Shown here piece by piece: positions 8,759 through 20,425 of a stretch of 64,000 bases of DNA (its first letter is position 1; every line of letters starts with the position of its first letter). The notes below the pieces were generated by a model. That model was not told where the DNA came from and searched no databases. It saw nothing but the letters and a program-made list of their open reading frames with translations. This stretch comes from CAYYDE01 sp964470525 (GTDB lineage Bacteria; Patescibacteriota; Gracilibacteria; BD1-5; UBA6164): positions 62,001 through 126,000 of the forward strand of contig CAYYDE010000005.1 of assembly GCA_964470525.1 (NCBI GenBank), in the 5' to 3' direction. A program made the position numbers and the translations under genes.

Positions 8759-8786
8759 TTGCATTTCTCTTCTTCTCGTTTATAAT
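8759..8786 (+). promoter_or_regulatory. Promoter of the AGOG glycosylase gene
   Basis: TTGCAT (8759-8764), 16-base spacer, TATAAT (8781-8786), 32 bases before the ATG at 8818. Confidence 0.7.
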
Positions 8787-8817
8787 TTCCAAAAACCTTA
8801 CTTCCCTATTTCCTCCA

Positions 8818-9519
8818 ATGCAAAAACTCCTTGAATATTTCAAAAACTACACTTTAGAAGACATTATAAAATATGAAGAGCTTGATATTCAATTTCAAGT
8901 TTTACAAGCAAATTTTCCCCATACTCAAGATAAAGCTTTTGTGATTTGAGTCGTGACAAATGCAATTATTTGTTATCAACTCTCAAGTTCGTGAGAATTA
9001 TATTGGCAAGAAATAGCAAATTTTCTAAAAAAATCGTATCCAAAAAATTCTCTTCAAACTCTAAACTCTGAAAAAATTATTTCAGATTTTATTGATTTTC
9101 TTCCAAAAAGTAAAGGAAACAAAAGACTTCTCAATATGAAAACAAAACGACTTTTGAAGTTTCAAAAATTTCTTGATATTTTCATAGAAAACCCAGAATA
9201 TTTTTATAATAATCAAGATGAATGTATGCAAATTCTTTGCAAAATTATGAAACAAAAACCAAGTGATAAAACCATTGTTTTTACTCTCAAAATGTTTCTC
9301 TATGCTGGAAGAATAGCGTATTGATATTTCAAACAAGCCGATTTTAAATACAGTATACCAATAGATTCTCGTCTCACAAAAATCTATCTTGCTCACAATA
9401 CAAAAAAATCTCTCACGATTGAGAATTTTTATATTGAATTGTGTAAAAAATTGTGATTTCCAGCTATTCATTTTGACGCGATTTTGTGGATGAAAACAGA
9501 AGAACTCATAAAATTATAA
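8818..9519 (+). CDS. AGOG-type 8-oxoguanine DNA glycosylase/lyase
   Basis: Removes 8-oxoguanine and cleaves the strand. 233 residues, the size of archaeal AGOG proteins. The signature DKTIVFTLKMFLYAGR matches the AGOG block with the catalytic lysine, and IPIDSRLTKIYLAH matches the block with the catalytic aspartate (D in DSR). The rest is helical as expected for the helix-hairpin-helix superfamily; four or five TGA-Gly codons occur, e.g. FVIGVVTNAI. AGOG is best known from archaea and thermophiles, so this may be an old transfer. Monocistronic, between its own promoter and a bidirectional terminator shared with grpE. Confidence 0.85.
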
Positions 9520-9526
9520 TTTTTTC

Positions 9527-9551
9527 AAAAAAAGAGCTTACGCTCTTTTTT
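9527..9551. terminator. Bidirectional terminator between convergent genes
   Basis: AAAGAGC / GCTCTTT hairpin with flanking A and T runs; it overlaps the grpE stop codon. Confidence 0.75.
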
Positions 9552-10068
9552 ACATACCAACAATCACTTTTGCAACTCTCAAAACTCTCTCACCAAGCAT
9601 ATATCATTTTTCAAATTCATCAACAATCATTCAAGGAGTTTCTGAAGGAATTTGTGTCATAACTTCATGTTTATCTGGATCTACTTCTGATCAAATAGAA
9701 TCAAATCATACTACTCCAAGTGACTCTAAATCTTTTTTAAAAACTTTTTCTTGGGCAACAATTGCTTCATATAAAGCTCAATTTCTTTGTTCTTCTGGAG
9801 TATTTTTTATCATTCTTTCTAAATCATCAATTCTTGGAAGAATTTTTTTGAAAATATCATATTTTAAGAAAAATATCATATCCTGTCTGTCTCTCTCACT
9901 TCTCATTTTAAAGTTTGTATAATCTGCTTGTGTACGAGCAAGTTGTTCTTTGAGTTTTTCTACTTCATCTGATGAAGAATCTTGAACGCTTTGTGTTTGA
10001 ACATCTTCTTGAAGATTTTCAACTTCTTGAATCATTTCTTCTTCAAAATTTTCTTGTGTATTTGTCAT
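9550..10068 (-). CDS. grpE: Nucleotide exchange factor GrpE
   Basis: Releases ADP from DnaK. 172 residues: an acidic N-terminal tail (ENFEEEMIQEVENLQEDV), a long coiled coil (VEKLKEQLARTQADYTNFKMRSERD), then the beta domain with the family's FEKGYMLGERVLRVAKVIVG end. Only three or four internal TGA codons, e.g. RNGALYEAIV and EKGYMLG. Neither dnaK nor dnaJ is adjacent in this window. Start ATG at 10068 gives MTNTQENF. Confidence 0.95.
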
Positions 10069-10113
10069 ATTTCGTAATTTTTAAAGGATAAATTATCACG
10101 AAACATTATATGA

Positions 10114-10142
10114 AAAAAAGAGATTTTTTCAACCTCTTTTTT
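10114..10142 (-). terminator. Terminator of the 10146 gene
   Basis: Minus-strand AAAAAGAG / CTCTTTTT hairpin with an 11-base loop and a T run. Moderate strength. Confidence 0.55.
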
Positions 10143-10145
10143 GCT

Positions 10146-10682
10146 TTATTTTTCTTGAGCTATTTCTTCTCAAAGTTGTTCTTGTAAAAAGTCTAAAATA
10201 ATATTTTGAATCATATCAAGCAGTCTCCCCTTATCATTCACATCAATTTCTTCTATACATTCAAATGAAAATCTTGGACTTATACGAGTAGACCCTTCTA
10301 AACTCTTATGTAAGCTTAATTTCCAAATACTTGGTCAAAAATGCGTACTTTTTCAAGCAAACTCAACTCTTAAATCATTTGACATACTTCCATGTTGAGA
10401 GATAAAATATAACAATTCATGTCATTCTGTTACATCCATCAAAAAATTATGAAAAACTTGTAATAATTCTTTTGTATTTTCATATTTTCTATTGAGAAGT
10501 GTATTAAATTCATCAATATTATTTGCTATATTTATTGCTATCGTTGGATGATTATTTTTATTTCCCAGCAAAAGTTCGTTCAGTTTTTTTCTTGTATAAT
10601 TTGTAAATACTTCTGTTGGATAATATATTTCCACTCAAACATTTGCTCAAACATCTGATGTTTCTACTCTATTTCATGACAT
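10146..10682 (-). CDS. Hypothetical protein
   Basis: 178 residues, MSGNRVETSDVGANVGVEIYYP to GEEIAQEK. No signal or membrane segment. Central region has ELLQVFHNFLMDVTEGHELLYFISQHG; the tail is acidic and helical (GRLLDMIQNIILDFLQEQLG). TGA-Gly codons occur throughout, including the third codon. Stands alone between grpE and xth. No family recognised. Confidence 0.7.
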
Positions 10683-10833
10683 ATTTTTCTTGTTTATGAA
10701 AATATTTTTCTTTCAATATAAGTATTATTTCATAAAAGTCAAATACATAAAAAGTTCTTTTCTAAAATTCATTTTTTGAGTTTTCTATTTTTTCCATATA
10801 ATAAAAAAAATATTTTTTAACTAGAAAAATTGT

Positions 10834-11661
10834 ATGAAACTCGTATCTTGGAATGTCAATGGAATTAGAGCTGGAATAAAAAAATGAACTTTTTTTGAAT
10901 ATCTTGAAAACTTTACCCCTGAAATTATTGGACTTCAAGAAGTAAAATGAAGTCTTGATCAGCTCGAAACAGAAAATATTGAAAAAATAAAAAGCCTTTG
11001 ATACAATATTTATTGGAATGCTGCTGTGCGTCCTGGATATTCAGGAACAGCAATTTTAACAAAAATTGTTCCAAAAAATGTGTTTTATGGGATCAATACT
11101 GAGTGACTTGATTTAAATGCCGTAGAAACTGATGAAGTTATTGAAGAAAACCATGAATGAAGAGTAATTACTGCTGAGTACGATGATTTTTACTATGTAA
11201 CTGTTTATACTCCAAATTCAAAACGCGGACTTGAGCGTCTTGAATATAGACAAGTTTGGGATCATGTGTTCTTGAAATATTGCAAACATTTAGAAAGCAA
11301 AAAACCAGTTATTTTTTGTTGAGATCTCAATGTTGCTCATAAAGAAATAGATCTTGCAAATCCTTCTACCAATAAAACTACCAAAACAAAACCAGGAAAT
11401 GCAGGTTTTACTGACCAAGAAAGAGAATGATTTGAAGAAATAGTATCTCTTGGTTTTGTTGATACATTTCGTTATTTTTATCCTGAAACTACAGGAGCAT
11501 ACACATGGTGGAGTAATTTTTGAGGAGCAAGAGGAAAGAATGTTTGATGGAGAATTGATTATTTTCTCACTTCATCTTCTCTTACAAAAAACCTAAAAAG
11601 TGCTTTTATACATGCCCATATTATGGGAAGTGACCACTGTCCTGTTGGAATTGAAATATAA
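10834..11661 (+). CDS. xth: Exodeoxyribonuclease III (AP endonuclease)
   Basis: Cleaves DNA at abasic sites and degrades 3' ends. 275 residues, normal for the ExoIII/AP endonuclease family. Motifs in order: [26 protein letters not shown] (metal-binding Glu), [53 protein letters not shown] and [11 protein letters not shown] with the catalytic Asp-His. TGA encodes Gly in several of these, for instance CGDLN. It complements the glycosylase at 8818 for base-excision repair. Confidence 0.95.
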
Positions 11662-11693
11662 ACAAAAGCCTCTAAAAAGAGGCTTTTGTTTAT
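11658..11693. terminator. Bidirectional terminator
   Basis: 16-bp perfect stem ATAAACAAAAGCCTCT with a 4-base loop; overlaps the xth stop and lies just beyond the priA stop on the other strand. Confidence 0.85.
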
Positions 11694-11711
11694 ATTCTTC
11701 ATCACATCAAA

Positions 11712-12653
11712 TTAAAGATGAAATTCACGAAATAATTGCAACATATGATATTTTCACTGTAATGCTTCATACATATGTGTAACGCGAGGTGTAGCGCTTC
11801 ACAAAAGAAGTTTTGTCTCTGAAAGATCACTCATTTTATTTGCAACTTCTACAGCATCATATCGAGGTGCATTGTCTGAAATATAACTATTATCATGTTC
11901 TTCATCAATAATAATCATTCCGAGATCTTGATATGGATAAAAGAGACTTGAACGAGTTCAAACAATAATTTTTGCATTATTTTGTGCAATAGATTGCCAA
12001 TATGAAGTTTTTTTTGCTTCACTCACTCATGAATGCAAGACAAAAACTTCATCTCAAAAAACCTTTTGAATTCTTTGAAAAATTTGATTTGTTAAAATAA
12101 TTTCTGGAACTAAAAGTAATACTTGTTTTCATTTTTGTTTATAATACTCTATCAGTGCAATATAAATTTCTGTTTTTCCAGAACCAGTTACTCCTTGAAG
12201 CAAAAATTTTTTGTCTTGAGATTCACAAATAACATCAAATACTTTTTTTTGTTCTGGTAACAAAACTGATGTATTTTCAAATGTGTATTCTAAAGTTGTT
12301 TTATTTCAAAAGTGAAACGTTCATTTTTCTATTTTTTCTCTCAAATTTTTTGGAAAAAACAATGGAAGACATTGATGAATCAAACAAAAATAATGTTGTG
12401 CCATCCAATCAATGATTTGAATATGATCTGATGATAAAAATACATCTCAACTATACAATCATAAAATTTGCTTGATTTTTTCTTGTGGTATATTTGATGT
12501 CTCAAAAATTTCCATGATCAATCCATATGTTTCTTTTTTTCAAACAGGAACTTTCGCTATCATTCCAGGTGTACAAATCATTCACTCAGGAATTTCATAT
12601 GTAAATCAAACATCATCAAAACTTTGAGAAAACACAACGATTCTTACAAACAT
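11712..12653 (-). CDS. PriA-like primosomal protein, N-terminal half only
   Basis: 313 residues against roughly 700 for full PriA. Present: the 3'-DNA-binding N-domain (VRIVVFSQSFDDVGFTYEIP), the linker helix region, Walker A GVTGSGKTE, VPEIILTNQI, FVLHSGVSEAKK, DEEHDNSY and GSATPRVTHMYEAL. The frame stops at EFHL with TAA at 11712. Absent: the zinc-binding cysteines and the whole second helicase lobe. Nothing homologous lies downstream; xth ends there on the other strand. It starts 6 bases after the dnaX stop and is probably coupled. Could be a degenerate or a specialised short PriA that still recognises forks. Confidence 0.8.
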
Positions 12654-12659
12654 ATTTTT

Positions 12660-14084
12660 TTATTCAATAATAATTTCTATATCTTTAAATCCCATATTTT
12701 GGCATGCTTCTGTAATACAAGCAAGACTCTCAGATTGAAGAATTCATTTTTTTACAAACTCTGTTTTTGGAGTAATAAAAAGTTTTTTTTCATCTCTTAA
12801 AACCAATCCCGCTTCTCGAAGAGAAGTCACAACCGAAGCTTTCACTCATGTTTTTTTCAAATATTCTAAGAAAACTTTTCTATCAAAACTTCATACTTCT
12901 TCTGGTGTTGAAATCGGAGAAAAAGTGTCTTGATCTCAAAAAACATCCAAAACATCTCATGAAGATAACACTTCTTCTTTTTTGGGTTCTGGTTCTATTT
13001 TTTTGGGTTCTGAAGAAACTGATTTTACATTTTTTGAAGCTCAAGAAAGATTTTCAGTAGGTTGTGAAGTTAAAGAAATGAATTCATTTCATTGAATACA
13101 TTTTACAATTCCTATAAGATAAGAAACTTTTGGATCAAAACTATTTTTTGCTTTTTGATATGCTGTTTCAAGTGTTTCTAAAAGAAAAATAGTAGTTGAT
13201 AAAGTAGGAGTTTCGATATGTTCTAACATCATATCTTTCCCATAAAATAATAATTCTTTGAAAAAAAGATTGATATTATATCGTGCAGAAATTTCTTCAA
13301 AATCTTGAAGAATACTTGCATCTTTTTGAAGAAGTTTTTGATAAAAATTTGCAATACTTTCTTGTTTTGGAATTCAATAATTTTCAATTACTCTCTCAAA
13401 AGAAATATGATTATCTACAATCAATTGTTCAAAAAGAGAAAGTGCATTACGCAAACCTCCATTTGCTTGTTTGACAATAAAATCTATACTTTCTTGATCA
13501 ATCGTAATTCCCTCATTTTGAGCTACAAAACGTAAACGAGAAGCAACATCTTGTGCTGAAATACTTTTAAAATCATATCTTTGACAACGAGAAAGAATCG
13601 TTTCTGGAATTTTTTGAATTTCGGTAGTAGCCAAAATAAATTTCAAATGTTCTGGTGGCTCTTCTAAGATTTTTAAAAGTGCATTAAATGCTCATTTTGA
13701 AAGCATATGTACTTCATCTATGATATAAACTTTGTATTTACAAATATTTGGCATAAAAGAAGCTCTTTCAATAATTTCTCTCACATTATCGACTCATGTA
13801 TAACTTGCCGCATCAATTTCAATAATATCTACGAGTTTTTCCTCATCAAATGCAGTACAAATTTCACATATTCCACAAGGATTTCAATTTTTTGGATGCA
13901 AACAATTGATCGCTTTGGCAAAAATACGAGCTGTTGATGTTTTCCCTGTTCCTCTTGGTCCACAAAACAAATATGCTCCAACTAATTTATTTTGAGCAAT
14001 TGCTTGAGAAAGTGTTTGTTTAATAAAATGTTGTCATTCTAAATTTTCAAAATCTTTTGGTCTATATTTCAGATAAAGAGTCAT
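12660..14084 (-). CDS. dnaX: DNA polymerase III subunit gamma/tau (DnaX)
   Basis: Clamp-loader ATPase. 474 residues. Walker [13 protein letters not shown], zinc module [16 protein letters not shown], Walker [13 protein letters not shown], sensor 1 [18 protein letters not shown], and sensor 2 [13 protein letters not shown] are all present. A Pro/Glu/Ser-rich linker around residues 350-390 ([13 protein letters not shown]) leads to a C-terminal domain resembling a short tau domain. No typical slippery heptamer in the correct phase was seen in the linker. Start ATG at 14084 gives [12 protein letters not shown], the canonical start. Upstream of the short priA. Confidence 0.95.
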
Positions 14085-14151
14085 ATATTTCTCTTCTTAA
14101 AAAAATATTATATTTGCTTTGTATTATATGAGTTTTTTTGAAATATACAAT

Positions 14152-14178
14152 AAAAACTCGTATTTTTTACGAGTTTTT
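14152..14178 (-). terminator. Terminator of murE
   Basis: Hairpin AAAAACTCGTA / TACGAGTTTTT with a 4-base loop and T runs. Symmetric, but there is no plus-strand gene to end, so it serves murE. Confidence 0.8.
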
Positions 14179-14181
14179 CTG

Positions 14182-15495
14182 TTATTCAATTACTTTATTA
14201 TCGTCAATTTCTTTTAAGACCTTCAAAACTACTTCTTTATCATTATATGATACAATTCATGTATTGGTAACCATCACATGTTCATCTCATTTTCATGCTA
14301 TGAGTATTACATCATTTTTTTGAGCTTCAAGCAATGCAGCACGAATTGCTGAAACTCTTTCAGGAATTACCCAGAAATTTTCTCACTCTTTTCTTTCTAT
14401 TCCAGGAAGAATATCTTTGATAATTTGGGTTGTTGATTCTGTATAATCATCATCTTGAGTAACAATTACAAAATCAGATTTTTCTGAAACTATTTTTCAC
14501 ATAATCGGACGTTTTGTTTTATCCCTATCTCAGGTTGCTCAAAATACGGTAATAATTCTTTGTACTCCTTCAATTTCTCTGAGAGTGTCGAGGGTTTTTT
14601 CTAATGCATCTGGAGTATGAGCATAATCAATAAATATTTGAAATCCTTCATAATTTCTCACACTTTCCAATCTTCCAGCAACTCCATGTACGTCTAAAAT
14701 AGCTTTTTGAATTTCTTCTGGTTTTAATCAAAGAGAAACAAATACTCAAATCGCTGCTAAAACATTATACAAATTGTGTTTTCCTCTCATATATGTTTTT
14801 ATTTGCAATGCACCTCAACTTCATGGAAATTTCAAATCAAAAGAAGTATATTCAATATCATTTTTTATATTTGTTGGTCTTAAAATAGCTTCATGATCAA
14901 ATCCATATGTTGTAAGATTATCATATATTTCATTCAGAAATAATTCTTTATATGAAGATTCTAAATTGATAATTGCTGTTTTTTTCACTCATATTTTTCT
15001 TTTCTTTGAAATCAGAGTTTTAAATAATTTTAATTTTGCTCTTACATAATTATCCATAGTTTTATGAAGATCTAAATGATCTTGTGTAATATTTGTTAAA
15101 ACCGCAACATCATATTCAATTCCCCAAACACGATTCATAATCATTGCATGACTCGAAGTTTCAATAACCGCAATTTCACATCATTGTTTTTTTGCTTGTT
15201 TTAAAAGTTTTTGGAGTAAAAATGGATCTGGAGAAGTCATTTTTGTATCATTTCTGTATTCATCTTCACCAATAAAATAATTCACAGTTGAAAACATAAA
15301 TACTTTTTTGCCACTTGCTTTGAGTCCACGAGCAATAATATTTGTTGTTGTGGTTTTTCCATTCGTTCCAGTCACTCAAATAATCGTCATTCCTTTTGAA
15401 GGAAATCCATACAATATATTTGCTAAAACAGCTCTTAAATAATGATAAAAAAGTCTGAAAGGATTATCAAGAGCTATTTGTTGTTTGATTCACAT
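14182..15495 (-). CDS. murE: Mur ligase, MurE type
   Basis: Adds the third amino acid to UDP-MurNAc-dipeptide. 437 residues, somewhat short because the N-terminal substrate domain is reduced: the protein begins [33 protein letters not shown] and goes straight to the P-loop [14 protein letters not shown]. Other motifs: [66 protein letters not shown] and IAGKGHEHVM. TGA gives Gly at the second codon and inside the ATPase motifs. The amino acid specificity cannot be read. Starts 16 bases after the DUF4012 gene stop. Confidence 0.9.
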
Positions 15496-15511
15496 AAATA
15501 TTTTTTAAAAA

Positions 15512-17770
15512 TTAAAATGTTTCGTTTTCTTGAAATACAAAATCTTTTTGATGAAATGATTCATGAAGAAGTTCATTTTCTTTTTGTATTTTCATATCAT
15601 ATCCTCTCAATCATGATTGTTTAAAAAAATGAAATTGATATTTTTGACATTCTGGATTTAAAATTTGGTATGAAAATGTAAAATTACGCGTTGTATTGAG
15701 TGGAGTATTGAGATAAAAACTTATTTCTTTATAATCGGAAAATTGTGTAATGGTATAATCCTCACGACTTGAAATTACAGCATTTTTTGGAATATATACT
15801 CTCACATATTGTTTATTTTCTCACTTTCATTGAATCAATAATGTCTCATCAATATCAATCATTCATAAAATTTCTTGATCATACAAAAAGCTTTTTATTT
15901 CTAATTCATCACTAATAGAAAAAGTATGTTGTGAACGTATCTCAAAATCAGTTGTAATCGTACAATTTTCATCTGTCGTATATATTTTTGAAAAACTTCT
16001 TTGAATCGATCTATCAGATTTATTTCCAGAAATAGAAGTAAAATATGGATATGCAAAATCTAAATATGTGTCATAATTTTTCGGTTCATTTTCAAGTCAT
16101 AAAGAACTCAAATATTGATTTTCTTCTTCATTTGTACTCCATAAAAGAATATCTCTTTTTTCAAAAGAATTCCATAAACTCCATGCAAGATCGGTATATG
16201 AAAGTTTGTCTTGTACATGAGTAAAAAACAAAGGTACAAAATCAAATAAAATTTGTTTTGGAGTTCCAAGAGTTCCTTCTTTAAATACTTTTGATTCAAC
16301 TAAAGTAGAAAAAATCCATGGAAAATTTTCCGCACTAATTTCTCTTTGTTCTTCTGGAAAAAATAATGGTCATGTTTGTGTTAACAAATCTGTAATGACA
16401 TTTTGATTTATATAAACAATTCCATCAATATGTACTCATGATTTCTCCAAAAATTTTTGAATTTCATTTGAACTTCTTCCCGTTTCCACATAATAATTTG
16501 CATCTCTCAAACCAAAAGTTGGTGTAATACGGTCAAGCCCAGCTGGTGCAGGTTGTGTAAATGGTTTTAATGGCCATTCTAAAGCATAAATATCCTTTTT
16601 ATGAATTTCTAGAATTTTTCCACGAAATATATCAATAAACATCACACTTCCCATAAATCATCCTGTTGGACGTATTTCATCATTATTTTGAAACAAAATC
16701 ATATATGTTCTTTTGTGTGTATTTCACAAAATATTTTCCAATACATCTATATTTGAAAAAAATGTTTCAGAAGTATTTTGAAATTGTTTTAATACTGTCA
16801 ATCAAGTATAAAATTTGTCTCAAAGAGGATCTCCAGGTTCAAATAACACAAGTGAAAAATGCTGAATTGCTTGATTTACTTCTTGAGAAATTTCTAATAA
16901 TGTAGGTAAAGCATTCAAGAAAAAATCTCAAAATGAAATTTGACTTAACTCTTTTTGTTCTAATAAATATAAAAACGAATCATATAAATATATTCATTTT
17001 TCTGAAGAATTGAGCAGAAAATTTACTCATGTAATCACATATTCTAAATTTTTCACTTCTTGAAGACCTATAAAATTATTGATCAAAAACATAGGTTGTA
17101 ATGCGACATGAAGTACTCTAAAATCACTACTTATTTCTTGAATTTGTTGTTTTAAAATTGCTGGTTTTTGAGAAAATTCCATTTCTTTCACCTTCTCAAG
17201 AGTGGTATAAAGTTTATGTTCTACTCAAATTTTATACAATCCCAAAGAACACAAAACCAAAAAAGATAATACAAAATAGAGAATATTTTTCTTTTGTAAA
17301 AAAAAGTGAATACTATTTTTTTTGAATGTTTTGAGCAAAAAATACAATCTATATCGAACAGGATATTGTGGAATATGCATATCAGGAAGTGCTTGAGAAT
17401 CATCTTGTGCTAACATTTCCAAATACGAAAGATCTAAAGTATGAGGAGTAATACTTGGTTCGTACTGTGACAAAACTACATCTTTTTTCTTTTTTTTCAC
17501 CGAAATATCTACAATAGGATGTTTTAATTGCAACAATTTAATTTTTGGAAAAAGTGAAAGATTGATTCTTTTTTTTCCAAACATTCCAATATCTCGAACC
17601 ACTCGTTTTTTCAGTTTATACAGAGGTCAAAGCACCGACAACGAAAAAAGACCTGACATATCAATATCAGTTTTTTCTTCAGGAGGAAAAATATCATTAA
17701 GCTTTTGAGATTCTCAAAAAAGTTCAGATATTTCATCATCTTCATCGTTTGCTTCAAAATATTCTTTCAT
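15512..17770 (-). CDS. DUF4012-family membrane protein
   Basis: 752 residues. The N-terminal third is cytoplasmic and charged (residues 1-190), followed by one transmembrane helix (ILYFVLSFLVLCSLGLYKIG). The large outer part contains the DUF4012 signature ILFQNNDEIRPTGGFMGS, here read as MILFQNNDEIRPTGGFMG, and FRGKILEIHKKDIYALE. Family proteins occur in Gram-positive and CPR cell-surface gene sets; function is not known. TGA supplies the glycine in PTGGFMG. Lies directly upstream of murE, so a link to envelope assembly is plausible but inferred. Starts at ATG 17770. Confidence 0.85.
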
Positions 17771-17838
17771 AGCTACAGAAATTATCAAACTTGCTTGCAC
17801 TATACGGAAAAATGAAAAAAAAACAAGACAGAAAAAAA

Positions 17839-17866
17839 GAAAAAGTTCTTGAAAGAACTTTTTCTT
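17839..17866 (-). terminator. Terminator of dnaA
   Basis: AGAAAAAGTTCTT / AAGAACTTTTTCT, 4-base loop, T run on the plus side and A/T-rich run on the minus side; it sits just past the dnaA stop. Confidence 0.7.
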
Positions 17867-17868
17867 TT

Positions 17869-19308
17869 TTACAATCCCATATTATCTCTGAGTACATTTA
17901 TTTCATACAAGAGATTTTTATCTTTTTTAATAATTTCCTCTAATTTATTACAACTATACAAAACAGCCGTATGGTTTCTTCATGAAAAAATATTTCCAAT
18001 TCTTTCATATGTATAATTCATTTTTGTTTTTAAAAGATACATTGCAACCTGTCTTGGAATCATAAATTCTTTCTTTCTATTCTCTCATAGAATTCATTCT
18101 TTTTCAATTCCAAAATGTCATGAAACAGCATTGATAATATCTTCATAAGATTTAATTGATGTTTTTTTGACTGCTTTTGTTTCTCATAAAAGATCTGTTG
18201 TGAAACTTAATTTTTTCAATTTTTTTGCTACTTTTTCAAGAGATGGTACACTTTGATCAAGTTCATATTCTGCAATCAATTGGTTTAATACTCATTCTAA
18301 TTCTCTGATACTATCAGTTACATTTGCAGCAATAAATTCAGCAACATCATGAGGAAGCAAAAATTCTCTTGCTCTTGCTTTTTCTTGAATAATAGCAAGA
18401 CGAGTTTCAAAATCTGGTTTTGAAATATCAACTATAATTCCCCATTCAAATCTTGATTTGAGTCTTGGTTCTATTTCTGTGAGTTCTTTTGGATTTCTAT
18501 CTCATGAAATAATAATTTGTTTTTCTGCATCGTATAAAATATTGAAAATATTATACAATTCATTTTGAGTTTGTTCTTTTTTTGATAAAAATTGTACATC
18601 ATCAATGATAATTACATCAACTTCTGCATATTTTTGTCTGAGTCTTTCTACTCATTTTTTCTTTACAGCTGTTACATATTCTGTAATAAATTTATCAGCT
18701 GTCATGTATCTTACTGTTTTATCTTTATATTTTTTTAAAATTGCATTTCCAACTCCTTGAAGTAAATGAGTTTTTCACAACCCTACATCTCCATAAATAT
18801 AGAGTGGATTGTAAGATTTTCCAGGATTTCTCACTACAGCTTCACTTGCAGAATATGCCAATTGATTTGAAGATCAAACAATAAAATTTTCTAAGGTATA
18901 TCTATCATTTACTGATCATTTTTTTCATTCCCCTTCTGTGTTTCTTTCTGTAGTATACGAAGATGTTTTTACATCAGAAGATGGTTTCACTTTTGATTTT
19001 TTACTAAATTCTTTGTAATATGAAGCACAATCAATGACATCAGTATTTGAGGGATTATCAATATTTTGATCCACTACAAATTCTATTTGAGTAATATTTG
19101 GAAGCTCTTGTTTTGTTGCTTTTTCAATGACATCAAAAAATTTTGCCATCAAATTATCTTTCATAAAATCCGAAAGAACTCCGTATGTTACTTTTTCTGG
19201 AGTTATTTCAACAATAGACATCTTTCTAAAATATACCAAAAAGTCTTGTTTTTTTATATCATTTATTATAATATTTAAGATATTTTGTAGCGTATAATAT
19301 TTTTGCAT
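17869..19308 (-). CDS. dnaA: Chromosomal replication initiator DnaA
   Basis: 479 residues. Domain I is recognisable from [15 protein letters not shown] to about residue 100. The AAA+ domain has [33 protein letters not shown] (Walker A), [14 protein letters not shown] (Walker B) and LKSRFEWG. The C-terminal DNA-binding domain has the DnaA signature [13 protein letters not shown] and the [18 protein letters not shown] helix. TGA-Gly occurs in Walker A (YIYGDVG and GVGN). I chose ATG 19308 because the upstream 27 codons are hydrophobic and not DnaA-like. No DnaA-box cluster was seen in the 174-base gap to the next gene. Confidence 0.95.
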
Positions 19309-19482
19309 ATACCAAAAATCGCGATTAAAAAATAGAGAATTTTTTCCAAAGATTAGAATATAAGTTATGCAAAAAAAAACAGAAGTCAATTATTATTTTT
19401 TTGTTGACAACATAAAATGTATAAGTATTTTATACAAGATTATAAGGTATCCTTTTATTTATAAGAAAAAAAACTATAAAAA

Positions 19483-20367
19483 ATGTCACTCAAAAAGAAC
19501 CTATTTTTTATCATTTTTTTGACAATTACTATACTTTGAATAGTAATTTTCGTGAGGACATTTTTTTTCATACCTTCTGGAGTTTCTTTTTTATTTTCAT
19601 CCCCAAAAGAATCTCTTGTATTTGCTGAACAAGAACTTTCAGAAATGCAACTTCTTCATCAAGAAAGATTTGAAAAAGAGTTCTCAAATCTTGGTGGAAA
19701 CATCTATCAATTTCTACTATATATAAAAAAAGTTCCTCTTTATTTTCCTTATATAGAATCTCAGCTTGAAAAAAGAAATCTTCCTGATGATTTAAAATAT
19801 ATTGCTATTGTGGAAAGTGCTTTACGAGATGATGTTGTTTCTCCTGTTGGTGCAGCAGGAATATGGCAGTTTATGCCAGAAACAGCAAAACAGTATTGAC
19901 TCAAAATAACTGATGAAGTAGATGAAAGATTTCATTTTGAAAAATCTACTCAAGCAGCACTCACCTATCTAGAATTTCTCTATAATAAATTTCAAGATTG
20001 GCCTCTTGCAATTGCTTCATACAATAGAGGTCAAAATGCTATTCAAAAAGCGTTAATTGATCAAAATGTAACAAATTTTTTTGACCTCAATTTAAATGAT
20101 GAAACATCTCGATATTTCTTTAAAATTGTTGCAGTAAAATATATTCTTCAAGACTACCAAAAAAGAAAATGATCCATAGATGCTCTGATTTGAACACAAA
20201 ATCCTATTCCAATGACACAAAAAATTTCTGTATGAAACATTCCGGATCTCAAAATCTGGGCTCAAGAAAAAAATTACAATTACGAAATGCTAAAACATCA
20301 AAACAAATGGATTTTATGAAACTCTCTTCCACAATGAGATTGGGAAATAGAAATCATTGTTGAATAA
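19483..20367 (+). CDS. Membrane-anchored lytic transglycosylase (MltD/SLT type)
   Basis: 294 residues. One N-terminal hydrophobic anchor (LFFIIFLTITILGIVIFV), then a goose-lysozyme-like SLT domain: YIAIVESALRDDVVSPVGAAGIWQFMPETAKQYGLKI contains the catalytic Glu (in IVESAL) and the G.WQFM motif (quoted as YIAIVESAL and GIWQFMPETAKQYG). ALTYLEFLYNKFQDWPLAIASYNRGQN follows the family's Y-N-G motif. It would cleave the glycan strand of peptidoglycan. No LysM repeat is obvious in the 90-residue tail. Upstream is a TTGACA (19402-19407) without a clear -10. Confidence 0.88.
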
Positions 20368-20396
20368 AAAAGGAAAAAAGATTTTTGCCTTTTTTA
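20366..20396 (+). terminator. Terminator after the transglycosylase gene
   Basis: AAAAAAGG / CCTTTTTTT imperfect hairpin around AAAAAAGATTTTTG, with a T run. Moderate strength. Confidence 0.6.
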
Positions 20397-20412
20397 TTCT
20401 TTTTCATATAAT
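20385..20412 (+). promoter_or_regulatory. Promoter of rnpB
   Basis: TTGCCT (20385-20390), 16-base spacer, TATAAT (20407-20412), 14 bases before the first paired base of RNase P RNA. Confidence 0.65.
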
Positions 20413-20425
20413 AGCTCTACTTTTT

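Noticed and set aside
12660..14084. Programmed frameshift in dnaX
   Set aside because: A-rich runs exist in the linker but none forms the slippery heptamer in the correct phase with a following stem.
19309..19482. Possible replication origin beside dnaA
   Set aside because: The gap is only 174 bases, no cluster of TTATNCACA boxes was found on either strand, and the inverted repeats seen are short and AT-rich. AT-richness alone is not evidence.
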